Part shown: positions 1 through 7,721 of the stretch, in pieces | Numbering within the stretch: position 1 is the stretch's first letter | Layout: every line of letters begins with the position of its first letter | Source: an uncultured Flavobacteriaceae bacterium | GTDB lineage: Bacteria > Bacteroidota > Bacteroidia > Flavobacteriales > Flavobacteriaceae | Reading direction: 5' to 3' | Length of the DNA stretch: 64,000 bases | Assembly: GCA_947495135.1 (NCBI GenBank) | Contig: CANLXN010000003.1 | Coordinates: forward strand, 248,001-312,000 | The notes under the pieces: model-generated | The model's database searches: none | What the model saw: the letters and a program-made list of their open reading frames with translations, nothing else | What the model was told of the DNA's origin: nothing | Position numbers and translations under genes: made by a program

Positions 1-428
1 TCAAGCCAAGTGTTTTTTATGTTTTCTTCTGAAAGATATGCTGAAACTATAGTAGTCGAAATAAGTTCTCCAAAACCTACTACTTGATCGTAAACAAAAG
101 CGTGTTTAGTAGACTTATTGGTCTTTAAAAATGAGCTCAATTGATCCAACAATAAACCAACTTCCGAGTAAACAGGATGAGAGGTGTTCTGAAATAATTG
201 AGAAAGAATATTTTGATGATAATCGTGAATATAGGTTAACGAAGCTCCCATTTCATTTTTGTTCGAAAAGTAAAAATTAATCACCTCTTCAAATGCGTTG
301 GTCATCTTTCCCATAGCTGAAACAACGAGAACAAGGTTTTCTTCGTCTGTTGTTCTCAAAACCTTTACCAAATTTCTAACTCCTTCTGCATCTTTAACAG
401 ATGCACCTCCAAATTTAAATACATTCAT
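1..428 (-). CDS. Aspartate kinase, N-terminal part (cut by window edge)
   Basis: Phosphorylates aspartate, the first step of the aspartate-family (Lys/Thr/Met) pathway, in the cytoplasm. The first 142 residues are visible; the gene continues beyond base 1. The start gives MNVFKFGGASV, the amino-acid-kinase nucleotide-binding signature KFGGxSV, and near residue 122 a GFGELIS segment matches the aspartokinase GE-S motif. Whether it is monofunctional or fused to homoserine dehydrogenase cannot be told because the C-terminal part is missing. It lies 38 bp after the GNAT gene on the same strand, so the two are probably cotranscribed. Confidence 0.85.
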   Translation of the reverse strand, partial: MNVFKFGGASVKDAEGVRNLVKVLRTTDEENLVLVVSAMGKMTNAFEEVINFYFSNKNEMGASLTYIHDYHQNILSQLFQNTSHPVYSEVGLLLDQLSSFLKTNKSTKHAFVYDQVVGFGELISTTIVSAYLSEENIKNTWL

Positions 429-466
429 AGCCTTTTTGCTTTTTAAAGCAATCAAATCCTTAAAAG

Positions 467-946
467 TTATTTTTCATTTAAATAGTTATTCAATCCATCT
501 TTGTCCATCTCAACTTGCCACCATTCTTTCATCACCTCTGCTCCACTTCTTTCGTAAAATCGAATCGCCCCTTCGTTCCAGCCTATTACCATCCAATTGA
601 CCCTGTTCACTCCTTCATCTTTTGCATACTGCATCACTCTTCTATAAAGAGCATCCCCAACGCCTTTTCCTCTCATACTTTCTTTTACTACGAGATCCTC
701 CAAATGCACCGTTCTACCAACCCATGTTGAAAATCTAAAATAGACCAAAGCCATTCCAACTATTTCAGAATCGACTTCAGCTACAAAGCATCTAAATTGG
801 GGTTGTTCGCCAAAACCTTGACTCCATAGATCGTCCACAGTGATTTTAACCGCATCCGGTTCTTTCTCAAAAACTGCTAGTTCAACAATCAGTTCTAAGA
901 CCGCTGGCATATCGGCCTTATTCGCATTTCTTATTTGAATGTCCAT
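467..946 (-). CDS. GNAT family N-acetyltransferase
   Basis: Predicted acetyl-CoA-dependent N-acetyltransferase of 159 residues; the substrate is unknown. The GNAT core shows a central strand leading into R-G-K-G-V-G, the pyrophosphate-binding loop (Q/R-x-x-G-x-G/A), and a late NEGAIRFYERSGA segment typical of motif B. The ATG at 946 is preferred: the frame can be extended to a TTG at 961, but that adds only five residues before the conserved start of the fold. It is divergent from fbp and lies just upstream of the aspartate kinase gene. This gene order is, from memory, common in flavobacteria. Confidence 0.85.
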   Translation of the reverse strand: MDIQIRNANKADMPAVLELIVELAVFEKEPDAVKITVDDLWSQGFGEQPQFRCFVAEVDSEIVGMALVYFRFSTWVGRTVHLEDLVVKESMRGKGVGDALYRRVMQYAKDEGVNRVNWMVIGWNEGAIRFYERSGAEVMKEWWQVEMDKDGLNNYLNEK

Positions 947-964
947 AACACTTGCTTTCAATCA

Positions 965-1003
965 CAAATATCGGGTCAAATTTCCTAAAAATGACGATAT
1001 TTG
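965..1003. promoter_or_regulatory. Inverted repeat in the GNAT/fbp divergent promoter region
   Basis: CAAATATCG (965-973) and CGATATTTG (995-1003) form a perfect 9-bp inverted repeat with a 21-bp spacer. Each arm contains ATATTTG, close to the Bacteroidota -7 box TAnnTTTG, pointing outward toward GNAT (minus) and fbp (plus). They could be two symmetric promoters or one operator. The ATG at 991 lies inside the repeat, which argues against using it as the fbp start. Confidence 0.45.
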
Positions 1004-1029
1004 GTCCAAATTCACTTCAACCGAACCCA

Positions 1030-2034
1030 ATGTCACAAAAAAACACCACCCTAGGAGAATTTATTATTGAAAACCAAAGCGAGTTTAAGTATTCGTCTGG
1101 GGAATTATCCAGATTGATTAACTCCATTCGTTTGGCAGCCAAAGTGGTAAATCACGAGGTGAATAAGGCCGGTCTAGTAGATATTTTGGGAGCCGCTGGA
1201 GATACTAATATCCAGGGGGAGGATCAACAAAAGCTGGATGTCTTTGCCAATGACGCCTTCATTAAAACCCTTACCAATCGTGAAATTGTTTGCGGAATTG
1301 CCAGTGAGGAAGAAGATGACTTCATTACTATCAAAGGAAGAAATGAAAAAAACGACAATAAGTACGTGGTTCTAATCGACCCTTTGGATGGTTCTTCCAA
1401 TATAGATGTAAACGTATCTGTAGGAACTATTTTTTCTGTATACAGAAGGGTAACTCCAGAAGGCACTCCAGTAACATTAGAGGATTTCCTGCAACCAGGA
1501 AATAAACAAGTAGCTGCAGGTTATATCATTTATGGAACCTCTACCATGATCGTTTATACCACAGGGCATGGAGTAAATGGTTTTACACTTAATCCAGCCA
1601 TTGGAACTTACTATCTTTCGCACCCCAATATGCAATTTCCTGAAACTGGGAATATTTATTCAGTAAACGAGGGAAATTATGTTCACTTTCCACAGGGCAT
1701 AAAAGATTACCTCAAGTATTGTCAAAAAGAAGAGGGGGATCGTCCATATACCGCTAGATACATTGGTTCCTTGGTTAGTGATTTTCACAGAAATATGATC
1801 AAAGGAGGTATTTATATTTACCCTAATACAGCCAAGGATCCAAACGGAAAACTGCGATTGTTGTACGAGTGTAATCCGATGGCCTTTATCGCCGAGCAAG
1901 CAGGAGCAAAAGCCAGCGATGGTTTCAATCGTATTATGGATATTCAACCTACCGAACTTCATCAACGGGTTCCATTTATTTGCGGTAGCATACGCATGGT
2001 CGAGAAGGCTGAAACCTTTATGCAAGGTTCTTAA
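1030..2034 (+). CDS. fbp: Fructose-1,6-bisphosphatase, class I
   Basis: Hydrolyses fructose 1,6-bisphosphate to fructose 6-phosphate in gluconeogenesis. It is 334 residues long, the usual size. The class I metal/substrate motif [12 protein letters not shown] is present, preceded by an acidic ASEEEDD loop that supplies metal ligands. The upstream in-frame ATG at 991 is rejected because it falls in the likely promoter; [12 protein letters not shown] is a typical N-terminus for this family. It is transcribed alone, divergently from GNAT/aspartate kinase, and followed by a weak terminator-like hairpin. Confidence 0.95.
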   Translation: MSQKNTTLGEFIIENQSEFKYSSGELSRLINSIRLAAKVVNHEVNKAGLVDILGAAGDTNIQGEDQQKLDVFANDAFIKTLTNREIVCGIASEEEDDFITIKGRNEKNDNKYVVLIDPLDGSSNIDVNVSVGTIFSVYRRVTPEGTPVTLEDFLQPGNKQVAAGYIIYGTSTMIVYTTGHGVNGFTLNPAIGTYYLSHPNMQFPETGNIYSVNEGNYVHFPQGIKDYLKYCQKEEGDRPYTARYIGSLVSDFHRNMIKGGIYIYPNTAKDPNGKLRLLYECNPMAFIAEQAGAKASDGFNRIMDIQPTELHQRVPFICGSIRMVEKAETFMQGS

Positions 2035-2043
2035 TTGAGTTAC

Positions 2044-2070
2044 AAGCCTAATCATTGGCCTTTTTTTCTT
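2044..2070 (+). terminator. Weak intrinsic terminator-like site after fbp
   Basis: AAGCC pairs with GGC-CTT with one bulged C around a short loop, followed by seven T. The stem is short and imperfect, so termination here is only suggested. It would separate fbp from the signalling operon that starts at 2104. Confidence 0.3.
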
Positions 2071-2103
2071 ATTTTTAACATATTATCGAATAACCAAACT
2101 TAA

Positions 2104-2454
2104 ATGGCAAAGAAAGACACGAAACCTGAAGAGGCAAATCCAATGGACTCTTCCTCAAAAATTGAGGCAATCAAAAACCTAATTTTTGGAGAGAACATTG
2201 TACAATACAATAGCGAATTCGATCAAATTCGAAAGGAAATTGACATTAAAAAATCTAAGCTCGAAGATTATATCGACGAAGTTAGAAACGAGTTAATGCA
2301 ATCTATTGATTCCTTAAGTACAGATGTCAATATCCGCATTACGGATCTTGAAGATAATTTACAAGCGAAGACAGATGCTTTAACCGAAAATAAAGTAGAC
2401 CGCAAGGAACTCGGAAAACTTCTTATCAATTTAGGGGAAAAAATAAGTTCATAA
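2104..2454 (+). CDS. Small coiled-coil protein, first gene of GTPase/sensor operon
   Basis: Unrecognised 116-residue soluble protein. After a polar N-terminus, about residues 25-115 are charged and heptad-like, predicting a long coiled coil, with no signal peptide or membrane segment. It sits 21 bp upstream of the OmpA-N-terminal-like gene on the same strand and appears to open the operon running to 6480. A scaffolding or oligomerisation role is suggested only by the coiled coil and context. Confidence 0.6.
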   Translation: MAKKDTKPEEANPMDSSSKIEAIKNLIFGENIVQYNSEFDQIRKEIDIKKSKLEDYIDEVRNELMQSIDSLSTDVNIRITDLEDNLQAKTDALTENKVDRKELGKLLINLGEKISS

Positions 2455-2475
2455 TACTTCTGTAGGCAATCTGGC

Positions 2476-3294
2476 ATGGGAAACAAAGAGGACAAACTTC
2501 AGCTTCTTAGAGACATTCTGTTGATTGATGACAGAATACTTGCCGATGCCGTAAACCAGCGCGTTGAGACTATTTCTGAAACCATAGAGACTAAGTCTAA
2601 ACTATCAGAAAAAGTAGACCCCATTTTTCAGGAAAAACTAGATGAATTCGTTGCCAACATCCCAGCCACTTTAGGCCCAACTATTACAAAAACTTTAAGA
2701 GAACAAATATCCAATTCGAAAGAAGAAGTGGTGGAAGCCTTGTACCCTATAATGGGTAAAATGATCAAAAGATATATTTCAAATGAGATCAAAGTACTTT
2801 CAGAAACCATCAATGCCAAAGTAAATAACAGTTTTTCGGTCAATGGGATTAAACGGAAACTTCGCTCTATGTTTACTGGAGTAAAGCAGAGTGATCTAAT
2901 TTTAGCTGAATCGAATCCTGCAGTAATCAATGAGGTTTTCGTAATTCAAAAAGGATCTGGAATTTTAATGGGAAATCACAGTAACACCGAAACATTGGAT
3001 AAAGATATGGTGTCTGGTATGCTTACCGCTATTAAGAGCTTCGTAGAAGATGCGTTTAAGGGTGGTAATCAGAATTTAGAAAATATTGAATACGAATTGT
3101 ATACACTTCACATTCAAAATTTCTACAGTTATTATATCGCTATCGTTGTTTCGGGCAACTATACACGCAGCTTTGAGAGTAAATTAGAAAACAGGCTTTT
3201 AAAGTTATCTGAAACATTATCCCCTAAACTTTCCACACTCAGTAGAGAAGAGATTGATTTATTTTTAAAATCCTATTTCACCAAATGGAAGTAA
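2476..3294 (+). CDS. Homologue of the N-terminal region of some OmpA-family proteins (no OmpA domain)
   Basis: Cytoplasmic-looking 272-residue protein. It resembles, from memory, the N-terminal non-OmpA region of proteins annotated 'OmpA family' in cyanobacteria and Bacteroidota: an early RDILLIDDRILAD segment, a middle with EEVVEALYPIMGKMIKRYI, then a compact domain containing SGMLTAIKSFVEDAF. The OmpA peptidoglycan-binding domain is absent and there is no signal peptide or membrane helix, so the usual product name would mislead. Its last 10 bases overlap the start of the first GTPase gene, implying translational coupling. The function is unknown; being an effector or regulator of the GTPase is a reasonable inference. 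Confidence 0.6.
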   Translation: MGNKEDKLQLLRDILLIDDRILADAVNQRVETISETIETKSKLSEKVDPIFQEKLDEFVANIPATLGPTITKTLREQISNSKEEVVEALYPIMGKMIKRYISNEIKVLSETINAKVNNSFSVNGIKRKLRSMFTGVKQSDLILAESNPAVINEVFVIQKGSGILMGNHSNTETLDKDMVSGMLTAIKSFVEDAFKGGNQNLENIEYELYTLHIQNFYSYYIAIVVSGNYTRSFESKLENRLLKLSETLSPKLSTLSREEIDLFLKSYFTKWK

Positions 3295-3776
3295 CGAAAA
3301 AAGTAGCGTTACTAGGCCAATTTGGTGTAGGTAAATCTTCCATTACGAGAAGATATATGTTGGATTTATTTGAAGCCGACTATATGCCAACACTGGGTGT
3401 TCAAATAAAGAAAAAAGTGCTACGCATGCCGTCTGGAAAGGAACTTTCCATGATTATTTGGGATTTAGAAGGATTTTCTTCCATTTCTAAAACCAGAGTT
3501 TCTTACCTTTTAGGGTCCAGCGCTTATATCTATGTTTTTGACATTACACGTCCCTTTACGTTTGAGCATTTAAAAGAAGAAATTGATTTTATAAAGTCTG
3601 AATACCCAAAAGTCGAATTAAAAATTGTTGGAAATAAAAAAGATCTAGGAGATCATAAAACTATTGAACAGATTTTGCAAAAACAGAATGTGGAAGTTGA
3701 TCATTTTGTAAGTGCAAAAACTGGCGATGGCGTGAAGGAACTCTTTGCAGATTTAGCTAAAAAATTGACGTCATGA
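3285..3776 (+). CDS. Ras-like small GTPase, copy 1
   Basis: Single-domain Ras-superfamily GTPase of 163 residues with all nucleotide-binding motifs: P-loop GQFGVGKS (11-18), switch I Thr36, switch II WDLEG (59-63), NKKD (117-120) and SAK (143-145). Two positions important for hydrolysis in Ras differ: Ras Gly12 corresponds to Phe13, and Ras Gln61 corresponds to Phe64. Intrinsic hydrolysis may therefore be slow or need a partner. No lipidation Cys or membrane segment is present. It overlaps both neighbours (10 bp upstream, ATGA downstream), so it is tightly coupled to the OmpA-N-like and sensor genes. Confidence 0.88.
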   Translation: MEVTKKVALLGQFGVGKSSITRRYMLDLFEADYMPTLGVQIKKKVLRMPSGKELSMIIWDLEGFSSISKTRVSYLLGSSAYIYVFDITRPFTFEHLKEEIDFIKSEYPKVELKIVGNKKDLGDHKTIEQILQKQNVEVDHFVSAKTGDGVKELFADLAKKLTS

Positions 3777-4378
3777 ACGGAAACAAAAGCACCTATTTTT
3801 CAAAAAAAATACAAGAAATTCACGCAAATGCTACGGGTGAAATCACTCACAGCAGCGATACCATCTTTGTAATAAAACCAAATGAAGATCTTTATTCCTT
3901 ACATCCGTTTTTTGAGAGTCTCCAAAATGAGCTTAAAAATGGAATTGGCTTAGAGAGTAGTTTGGCTTTTCCATGTGTACAACTTGAAATTCACGGAAAA
4001 GAAGCCATTTGTGACATTACTATTAAAAAGGAAAGAGGATTCCTTGCTATTCTCTTGTTCGATTACTCCCAGCACTATGAGCATTTGCACGAAGCCGCTC
4101 AAGAAAAGAAATCGTCTTTATTAAAAGAACAAGAGCACCTACTCAAAGCCAAACACCTCAACGAAAAGAAAGCCTACCTCGATTTTATGCGTAACCGTAT
4201 TGACGGTAAGCTTATTCATGAAATGGAAATTATGGTCAAAAATATCGAGGCCCTAAAACAGACCGGGCTAGACCCTGAGCAAAGAACTATTGTACAAGAA
4301 ATTGGCGAAAGCGTTGGTAAATTTCACTTAAAGGCGATCCAAATTAGAGAAGAATTAGACTTCGATTTCAATTCTTAA
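3773..4378 (+). CDS. Sensor-domain protein with degenerate histidine-kinase dimerisation domain
   Basis: 201-residue soluble protein. Residues 1 to about 100 are a PAS-like domain clearly homologous to the N-terminus of the kinase at 4960-6480: both share LHPFFE, then FPCVxLEI, then a hydrophobic strand and LFDY/LFDF. A coiled linker (105-135) leads to a two-helix segment that aligns with the DHp helices of that kinase, but the phosphorylatable His position holds Asp (N-R-I-D-G-K against N-L-N-H-E-I). The ATPase domain is absent. It is best read as a kinase-derived partner that may heterodimerise or relay GTPase state. It overlaps the GTPase gene by ATGA. Confidence 0.7.
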   Translation: MNGNKSTYFSKKIQEIHANATGEITHSSDTIFVIKPNEDLYSLHPFFESLQNELKNGIGLESSLAFPCVQLEIHGKEAICDITIKKERGFLAILLFDYSQHYEHLHEAAQEKKSSLLKEQEHLLKAKHLNEKKAYLDFMRNRIDGKLIHEMEIMVKNIEALKQTGLDPEQRTIVQEIGESVGKFHLKAIQIREELDFDFNS

Positions 4379-4472
4379 CACAAAATGTTTTCGATTAAAG
4401 GAACATAATTTCGGATTAATACGCCAAATTACTTAGTTAATTGAATATCTTTACCATTCCAAAAAAAATCTC

Positions 4473-4958
4473 ATGACGAATACAAAAAAAGTGGTCTTCC
4501 TTGGTCACTTTGGAGTTGGAAAAACAAGTTTGGTTCGCCAATTTGTTGACAGCGCCTTTAGTGAAGATTACCTAGTGACTGTTGGAGTCCACGTTAAGAA
4601 GAAAGATATAGTAGTAAATGGAGAAACCTTTTCCCTTATTATTTGGGATATTGAAGGCAATACTTCTATAGATCAAGCGCGCAGATCCTATTTGTTAGGA
4701 ACTCATGGCTTTGTATATGTGTTTGATATTACGCGACCAGAGACCTACGAGGATATTAATTCTGAAATGGAATACCTCGATGAACACTTCAAAGATATTC
4801 CAATCAATCTAGTTGGAAATAAAGCCGATTTGTTTGTAGATGGTTTTTCAAGAGATTTCTTCAAAGAAGATATTTTTAAAGATTGCTATTTTACCAGTGC
4901 TAAAACTGGAGAGCAAGTAGAGGAGATGTTCGAAAAATTAGCGGTAAAAATGATCTGA
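4473..4958 (+). CDS. Ras-like small GTPase, copy 2
   Basis: 161-residue paralogue of the GTPase at 3285-3776, alignable end to end. P-loop GHFGVGKT (11-18), Thr36, switch II WDIEGN (58-63), NKAD (116-119) and SAK (142-144) are present. As in copy 1, the Ras Gly12 position is Phe13 and the Gln61 position is not Gln (Asn63). It starts after a 94-bp gap that contains a TATCTTTA sequence resembling a weak -7 box, so this half of the operon might have its own promoter. The following kinase gene begins one base after its stop codon. Confidence 0.88.
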   Translation: MTNTKKVVFLGHFGVGKTSLVRQFVDSAFSEDYLVTVGVHVKKKDIVVNGETFSLIIWDIEGNTSIDQARRSYLLGTHGFVYVFDITRPETYEDINSEMEYLDEHFKDIPINLVGNKADLFVDGFSRDFFKEDIFKDCYFTSAKTGEQVEEMFEKLAVKMI

Positions 4959-4959
4959 T

Positions 4960-6480
4960 ATGATATTTAGTGAATTAAAACATGAAATCGTTGATAGTCA
5001 TGTCCAACAATTAGAGATCGATGATGCTGGGGTCATTCTTTCAAGTGACAATGCCTTTTTCGCCATTAACACTGGGGATACTATTGGCCAACTACACCCC
5101 TTCTTTGAAGGCATAGAACCCATACTTTCTACGATTTCCAAAACCATCTATTTTCCTTGTGTCAATCTGGAAATTGGCGAAGTCAAAAAAATAGTGGACA
5201 TTACTATTTTATATAAAAATGACCAACTTTTTCTGCTCTTGTTCGATTTTACCGAGCACTACAAAGCTTCACATCCATTGGTTCAAGAAAAAAATGAAGC
5301 CTCTATTGCTAGAAATAAATTAACTTTTGAAAAGCAGTTAATGTTAGCGAAAGAAGAATTCAAAAATAATTTTCTTGCCAATCTTAATCATGAAATTCGA
5401 AACCCGCTTAATAACATGCTCGGGTTTATCGAGCTCTTAGGAGACACCAAGCTTAATTATGATCAACATGAAACCCTTAAAATAGTTCAACGTACTGGAT
5501 CTCATATCAAAATGTTGATGGACGACATCCTTGACATCTCTAAAATTGAACGTGGCGTAATGGAGGCCAAGCATGTCAAATTTAATCTTACACAGGTGCT
5601 CTCCAGTATACAAAAGCACTTTCAACTTAAATATCAATTCTCTCCAGTTCAATTTGCCGTGAATGTTGAAGAAAACGTTCACAAAACACTCATAGGAGAT
5701 CCTGTAAAACTGAAGCAAATATTACTCAACTTGGTAGAAAATGCTTTCAGAAATACTCAAAAGGGCGCTGTTACCTTAAATATATCAGAATCACCCAAAG
5801 AGGACAAAACCGATATCAACACCGACATCGTATTTACCTTAAGCGATAGTGGAAATGGGATTCCAAAGGAAAAAATTGACAAGGTATTCGATTCTTATTT
5901 CCAGCTTCAATTAGGGAAACTAAAGCCAGTTGGAGAAGGTCTTGGATTAAAGATTGTAAAAGATCTTGTTATGCTGCTAAATGGAACAATTACTGTTTTT
6001 AGTGAAGAAAATGAAGGGAGCACATTTACCTGTGCCATTCCATTTGAAATGCGGAAGGCAGGTCGTCCAAAAAGAACAGTAGAGAAAGGTTCGGGAATTG
6101 TTTTGAGTAAGCGTATTCTTATTGCTGAAGAGGATTCGACCAGTCAAATGTTGTTTATGAAAACTTTCTTGAACAACGACCATGGTTTTATGATCGAAAT
6201 CGCCAATAGTGGTCAACAGACGCTCGATCTTCTTGAGAAAAAGGCTTACCAACTAGTCATACTCAAAACTTCGTTGCCAGACATCGATGCGATTTCGTTA
6301 CTTTCGCTCATTAAGAATCACGAATCTGAAGCTATCCAAAATACACCTGTTTTAGTTGCTTCGGGAAGCACTCTATTAGAAGAACAAGAGAAAATAAAAA
6401 ACGCCGGAGCAAGTCATTTCTTAGCGAAACCTTACTCCAAGCGCGAACTTTTTAATACCATCGAACAGGCCATTAAATAA
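4960..6480 (+). CDS. Hybrid sensor histidine kinase with pseudo-receiver
   Basis: 506-residue soluble kinase with no membrane segment or signal peptide. The order is: PAS-like sensor (about 1-100, shared with the 3773-4378 protein), coiled linker, DHp with H-box NLNHEIRNPL (His144), N-box (Asn261), G1 DSGNGIP (296-302), G2 GEGLGL (325-330), then a receiver-like domain (about 384-506). In the receiver the acidic pocket (E390, E391, D392), switch Ser and Lys490 are retained, but the phosphoacceptor Asp is replaced by Lys436 (VILKTSLP). The kinase itself looks intact, so phosphate should pass to an unlinked receiver, with this domain acting as a binding module. A GTPase gene directly precedes it, suggesting a GTPase as its input or output. 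Confidence 0.85.
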   Translation: MIFSELKHEIVDSHVQQLEIDDAGVILSSDNAFFAINTGDTIGQLHPFFEGIEPILSTISKTIYFPCVNLEIGEVKKIVDITILYKNDQLFLLLFDFTEHYKASHPLVQEKNEASIARNKLTFEKQLMLAKEEFKNNFLANLNHEIRNPLNNMLGFIELLGDTKLNYDQHETLKIVQRTGSHIKMLMDDILDISKIERGVMEAKHVKFNLTQVLSSIQKHFQLKYQFSPVQFAVNVEENVHKTLIGDPVKLKQILLNLVENAFRNTQKGAVTLNISESPKEDKTDINTDIVFTLSDSGNGIPKEKIDKVFDSYFQLQLGKLKPVGEGLGLKIVKDLVMLLNGTITVFSEENEGSTFTCAIPFEMRKAGRPKRTVEKGSGIVLSKRILIAEEDSTSQMLFMKTFLNNDHGFMIEIANSGQQTLDLLEKKAYQLVILKTSLPDIDAISLLSLIKNHESEAIQNTPVLVASGSTLLEEQEKIKNAGASHFLAKPYSKRELFNTIEQAIK

Positions 6481-6490
6481 AAGCCTCGAT

Positions 6491-6916
6491 CTATTTTCTA
6501 TTTAAAAGGTAACGGTAGTCTTCCAAATCTAGACCCCCTTGGTAGATAGCTATAGAACGCTTAATTAGTTTATTAGCTAATTCTTCTGTGTAACCAAGAC
6601 CAATCGCATACTTTTCAATTAGAGAACGTTCCTCATCATCGATTTCATTATCTGCAAAAATCATTTCAAAAAGATCGTGCATGCGCTCTAATCTAGTATC
6701 GGCGTCGTTTGGAGGATTAATTGGATACTTACCTGGATTCTTTAAAACTTCCTCATACTCCTCGGCTGCGATATCTAGTTTTCTGGCAAAACGCTTCAAC
6801 ATCTTCTCCTCTTCTTCTCCAAGTGCGCCATCAACAGATGCCATATTTGCAATTGATGCAAAGTGTCCTAAGTTCCTCTTATGCGCTCCGCTCTGATATA
6901 AATCTTTAAAAGTCAT
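6491..6916 (-). CDS. TerB-like protein
   Basis: 141-residue all-helical acidic protein with the TerB two-fold pattern: VDGALGEEE near residue 28 and ADNEIDDEE near residue 93, each a possible metal-binding turn followed by a helix. Proteins of this kind are labelled 'tellurite resistance TerB', but no other ter gene is here, so a role in tellurite resistance is not supported. It is convergent with the kinase gene (10 bp apart). A TATATTTG box at 6941-6934 lies 18 bp upstream of its start. Confidence 0.75.
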   Translation of the reverse strand: MTFKDLYQSGAHKRNLGHFASIANMASVDGALGEEEEKMLKRFARKLDIAAEEYEEVLKNPGKYPINPPNDADTRLERMHDLFEMIFADNEIDDEERSLIEKYAIGLGYTEELANKLIKRSIAIYQGGLDLEDYRYLLNRK

Positions 6917-6933
6917 AGTTCAATATTAGACTG

Positions 6934-6941
6934 CAAATATA
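6934..6941 (-). promoter_or_regulatory. -7 box of the TerB-like gene
   Basis: TATATTTG on the minus strand matches TAnnTTTG exactly, 18 nt before the ATG at 6916. No clear TTG -33 element was seen at the expected distance. Confidence 0.5.
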
Positions 6942-7047
6942 GTTCTTGTAATTATTTTTTCTGAAATTTTCCTTCGGAAAAATAACTGCGTCTATTCTAA
7001 CTTACTCATCAAAAACCATTAATTTTAATTATTCCGAAAAAACGATT

Positions 7048-7605
7048 ATGAATAGACCTTTACATTCTGAAAAGTTTCTTACAAAACGGATCAAAACTTT
7101 AGGAATAAACCAATGGAACTCTCTTTTAGAGCACGTTCAGAAATTGCCCTATGGACGCAATAAAAATAGAACCGATTTTGGTCTAGTTCTTTCAGAAGGA
7201 AAAGGAAGTTGCAGCAGTAAACACGGTCTCCTCAAATTGGTTGCAATCGAAAACAAGTTTCACAATGTAGAATTAATCCTTGGACTTTATAAAATGAACC
7301 AGTCCAATACGCCTGGTATTAAAAATGAACTTCTCGATCACCAATTAGAATGGATTCCAGAAGCGCACTGCTATTTAAAGGTAGACGGCCAACGAACCGA
7401 TCTTACCTCGATAAATGGAAATTTCAGTAAAATCGAAAAAAGTCTACTCAAAGAAATCGAAATTACACCCGACCAAATTTCAGAATATAAGATCACCTAT
7501 CACCAGCAATACATAAAAGAATGGATCAAAGAAGAGCATATTCCATTCACTTTTCAAGAAATCTGGCGCATTAGAGAAAAATGCATCGCCAACCTGTCAA
7601 AATAA
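7048..7605 (+). CDS. Transglutaminase-like/papain-fold hypothetical protein
   Basis: Unnamed 185-residue cytoplasmic protein. A G-S-C-S-S-K-H segment (Cys55 at the start of a helix), then EAHCYL (His107) after about 50 residues and an Asp (118, or 113) in the next strand give the Cys-His-Asp order of transglutaminase-like and papain-fold enzymes. No signal peptide or membrane helix is present. It stands alone between the TerB-like gene and the repair cassette, 116 bp before the exonuclease. The fold call is an inference from the spacing of the triad; the substrate is unknown. Confidence 0.5.
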   Translation: MNRPLHSEKFLTKRIKTLGINQWNSLLEHVQKLPYGRNKNRTDFGLVLSEGKGSCSSKHGLLKLVAIENKFHNVELILGLYKMNQSNTPGIKNELLDHQLEWIPEAHCYLKVDGQRTDLTSINGNFSKIEKSLLKEIEITPDQISEYKITYHQQYIKEWIKEEHIPFTFQEIWRIREKCIANLSK

Positions 7606-7721
7606 AAATCTTCGCCAATCATTAAACCGAGGTTTTTCATTGGTGAAATTGCCCTAAACTTTTCTTAAATGTAAGATCAATCGTTTAACGATTCGTAATT
7701 TTAAGTTCAACAAAAAATACA

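Noticed and set aside
991-1029. Longer fbp start at 991
   Set aside because: The codon lies inside the inverted repeat of the promoter and the extra residues are not family-like.
2476-3294. Outer-membrane OmpA annotation
   Set aside because: Similarity is only to the non-OmpA N-terminal region; no signal peptide, barrel or peptidoglycan-binding domain.
6491-6916. Tellurite resistance function for the TerB-like gene
   Set aside because: No other ter gene is present; only the TerB-like fold is supported.
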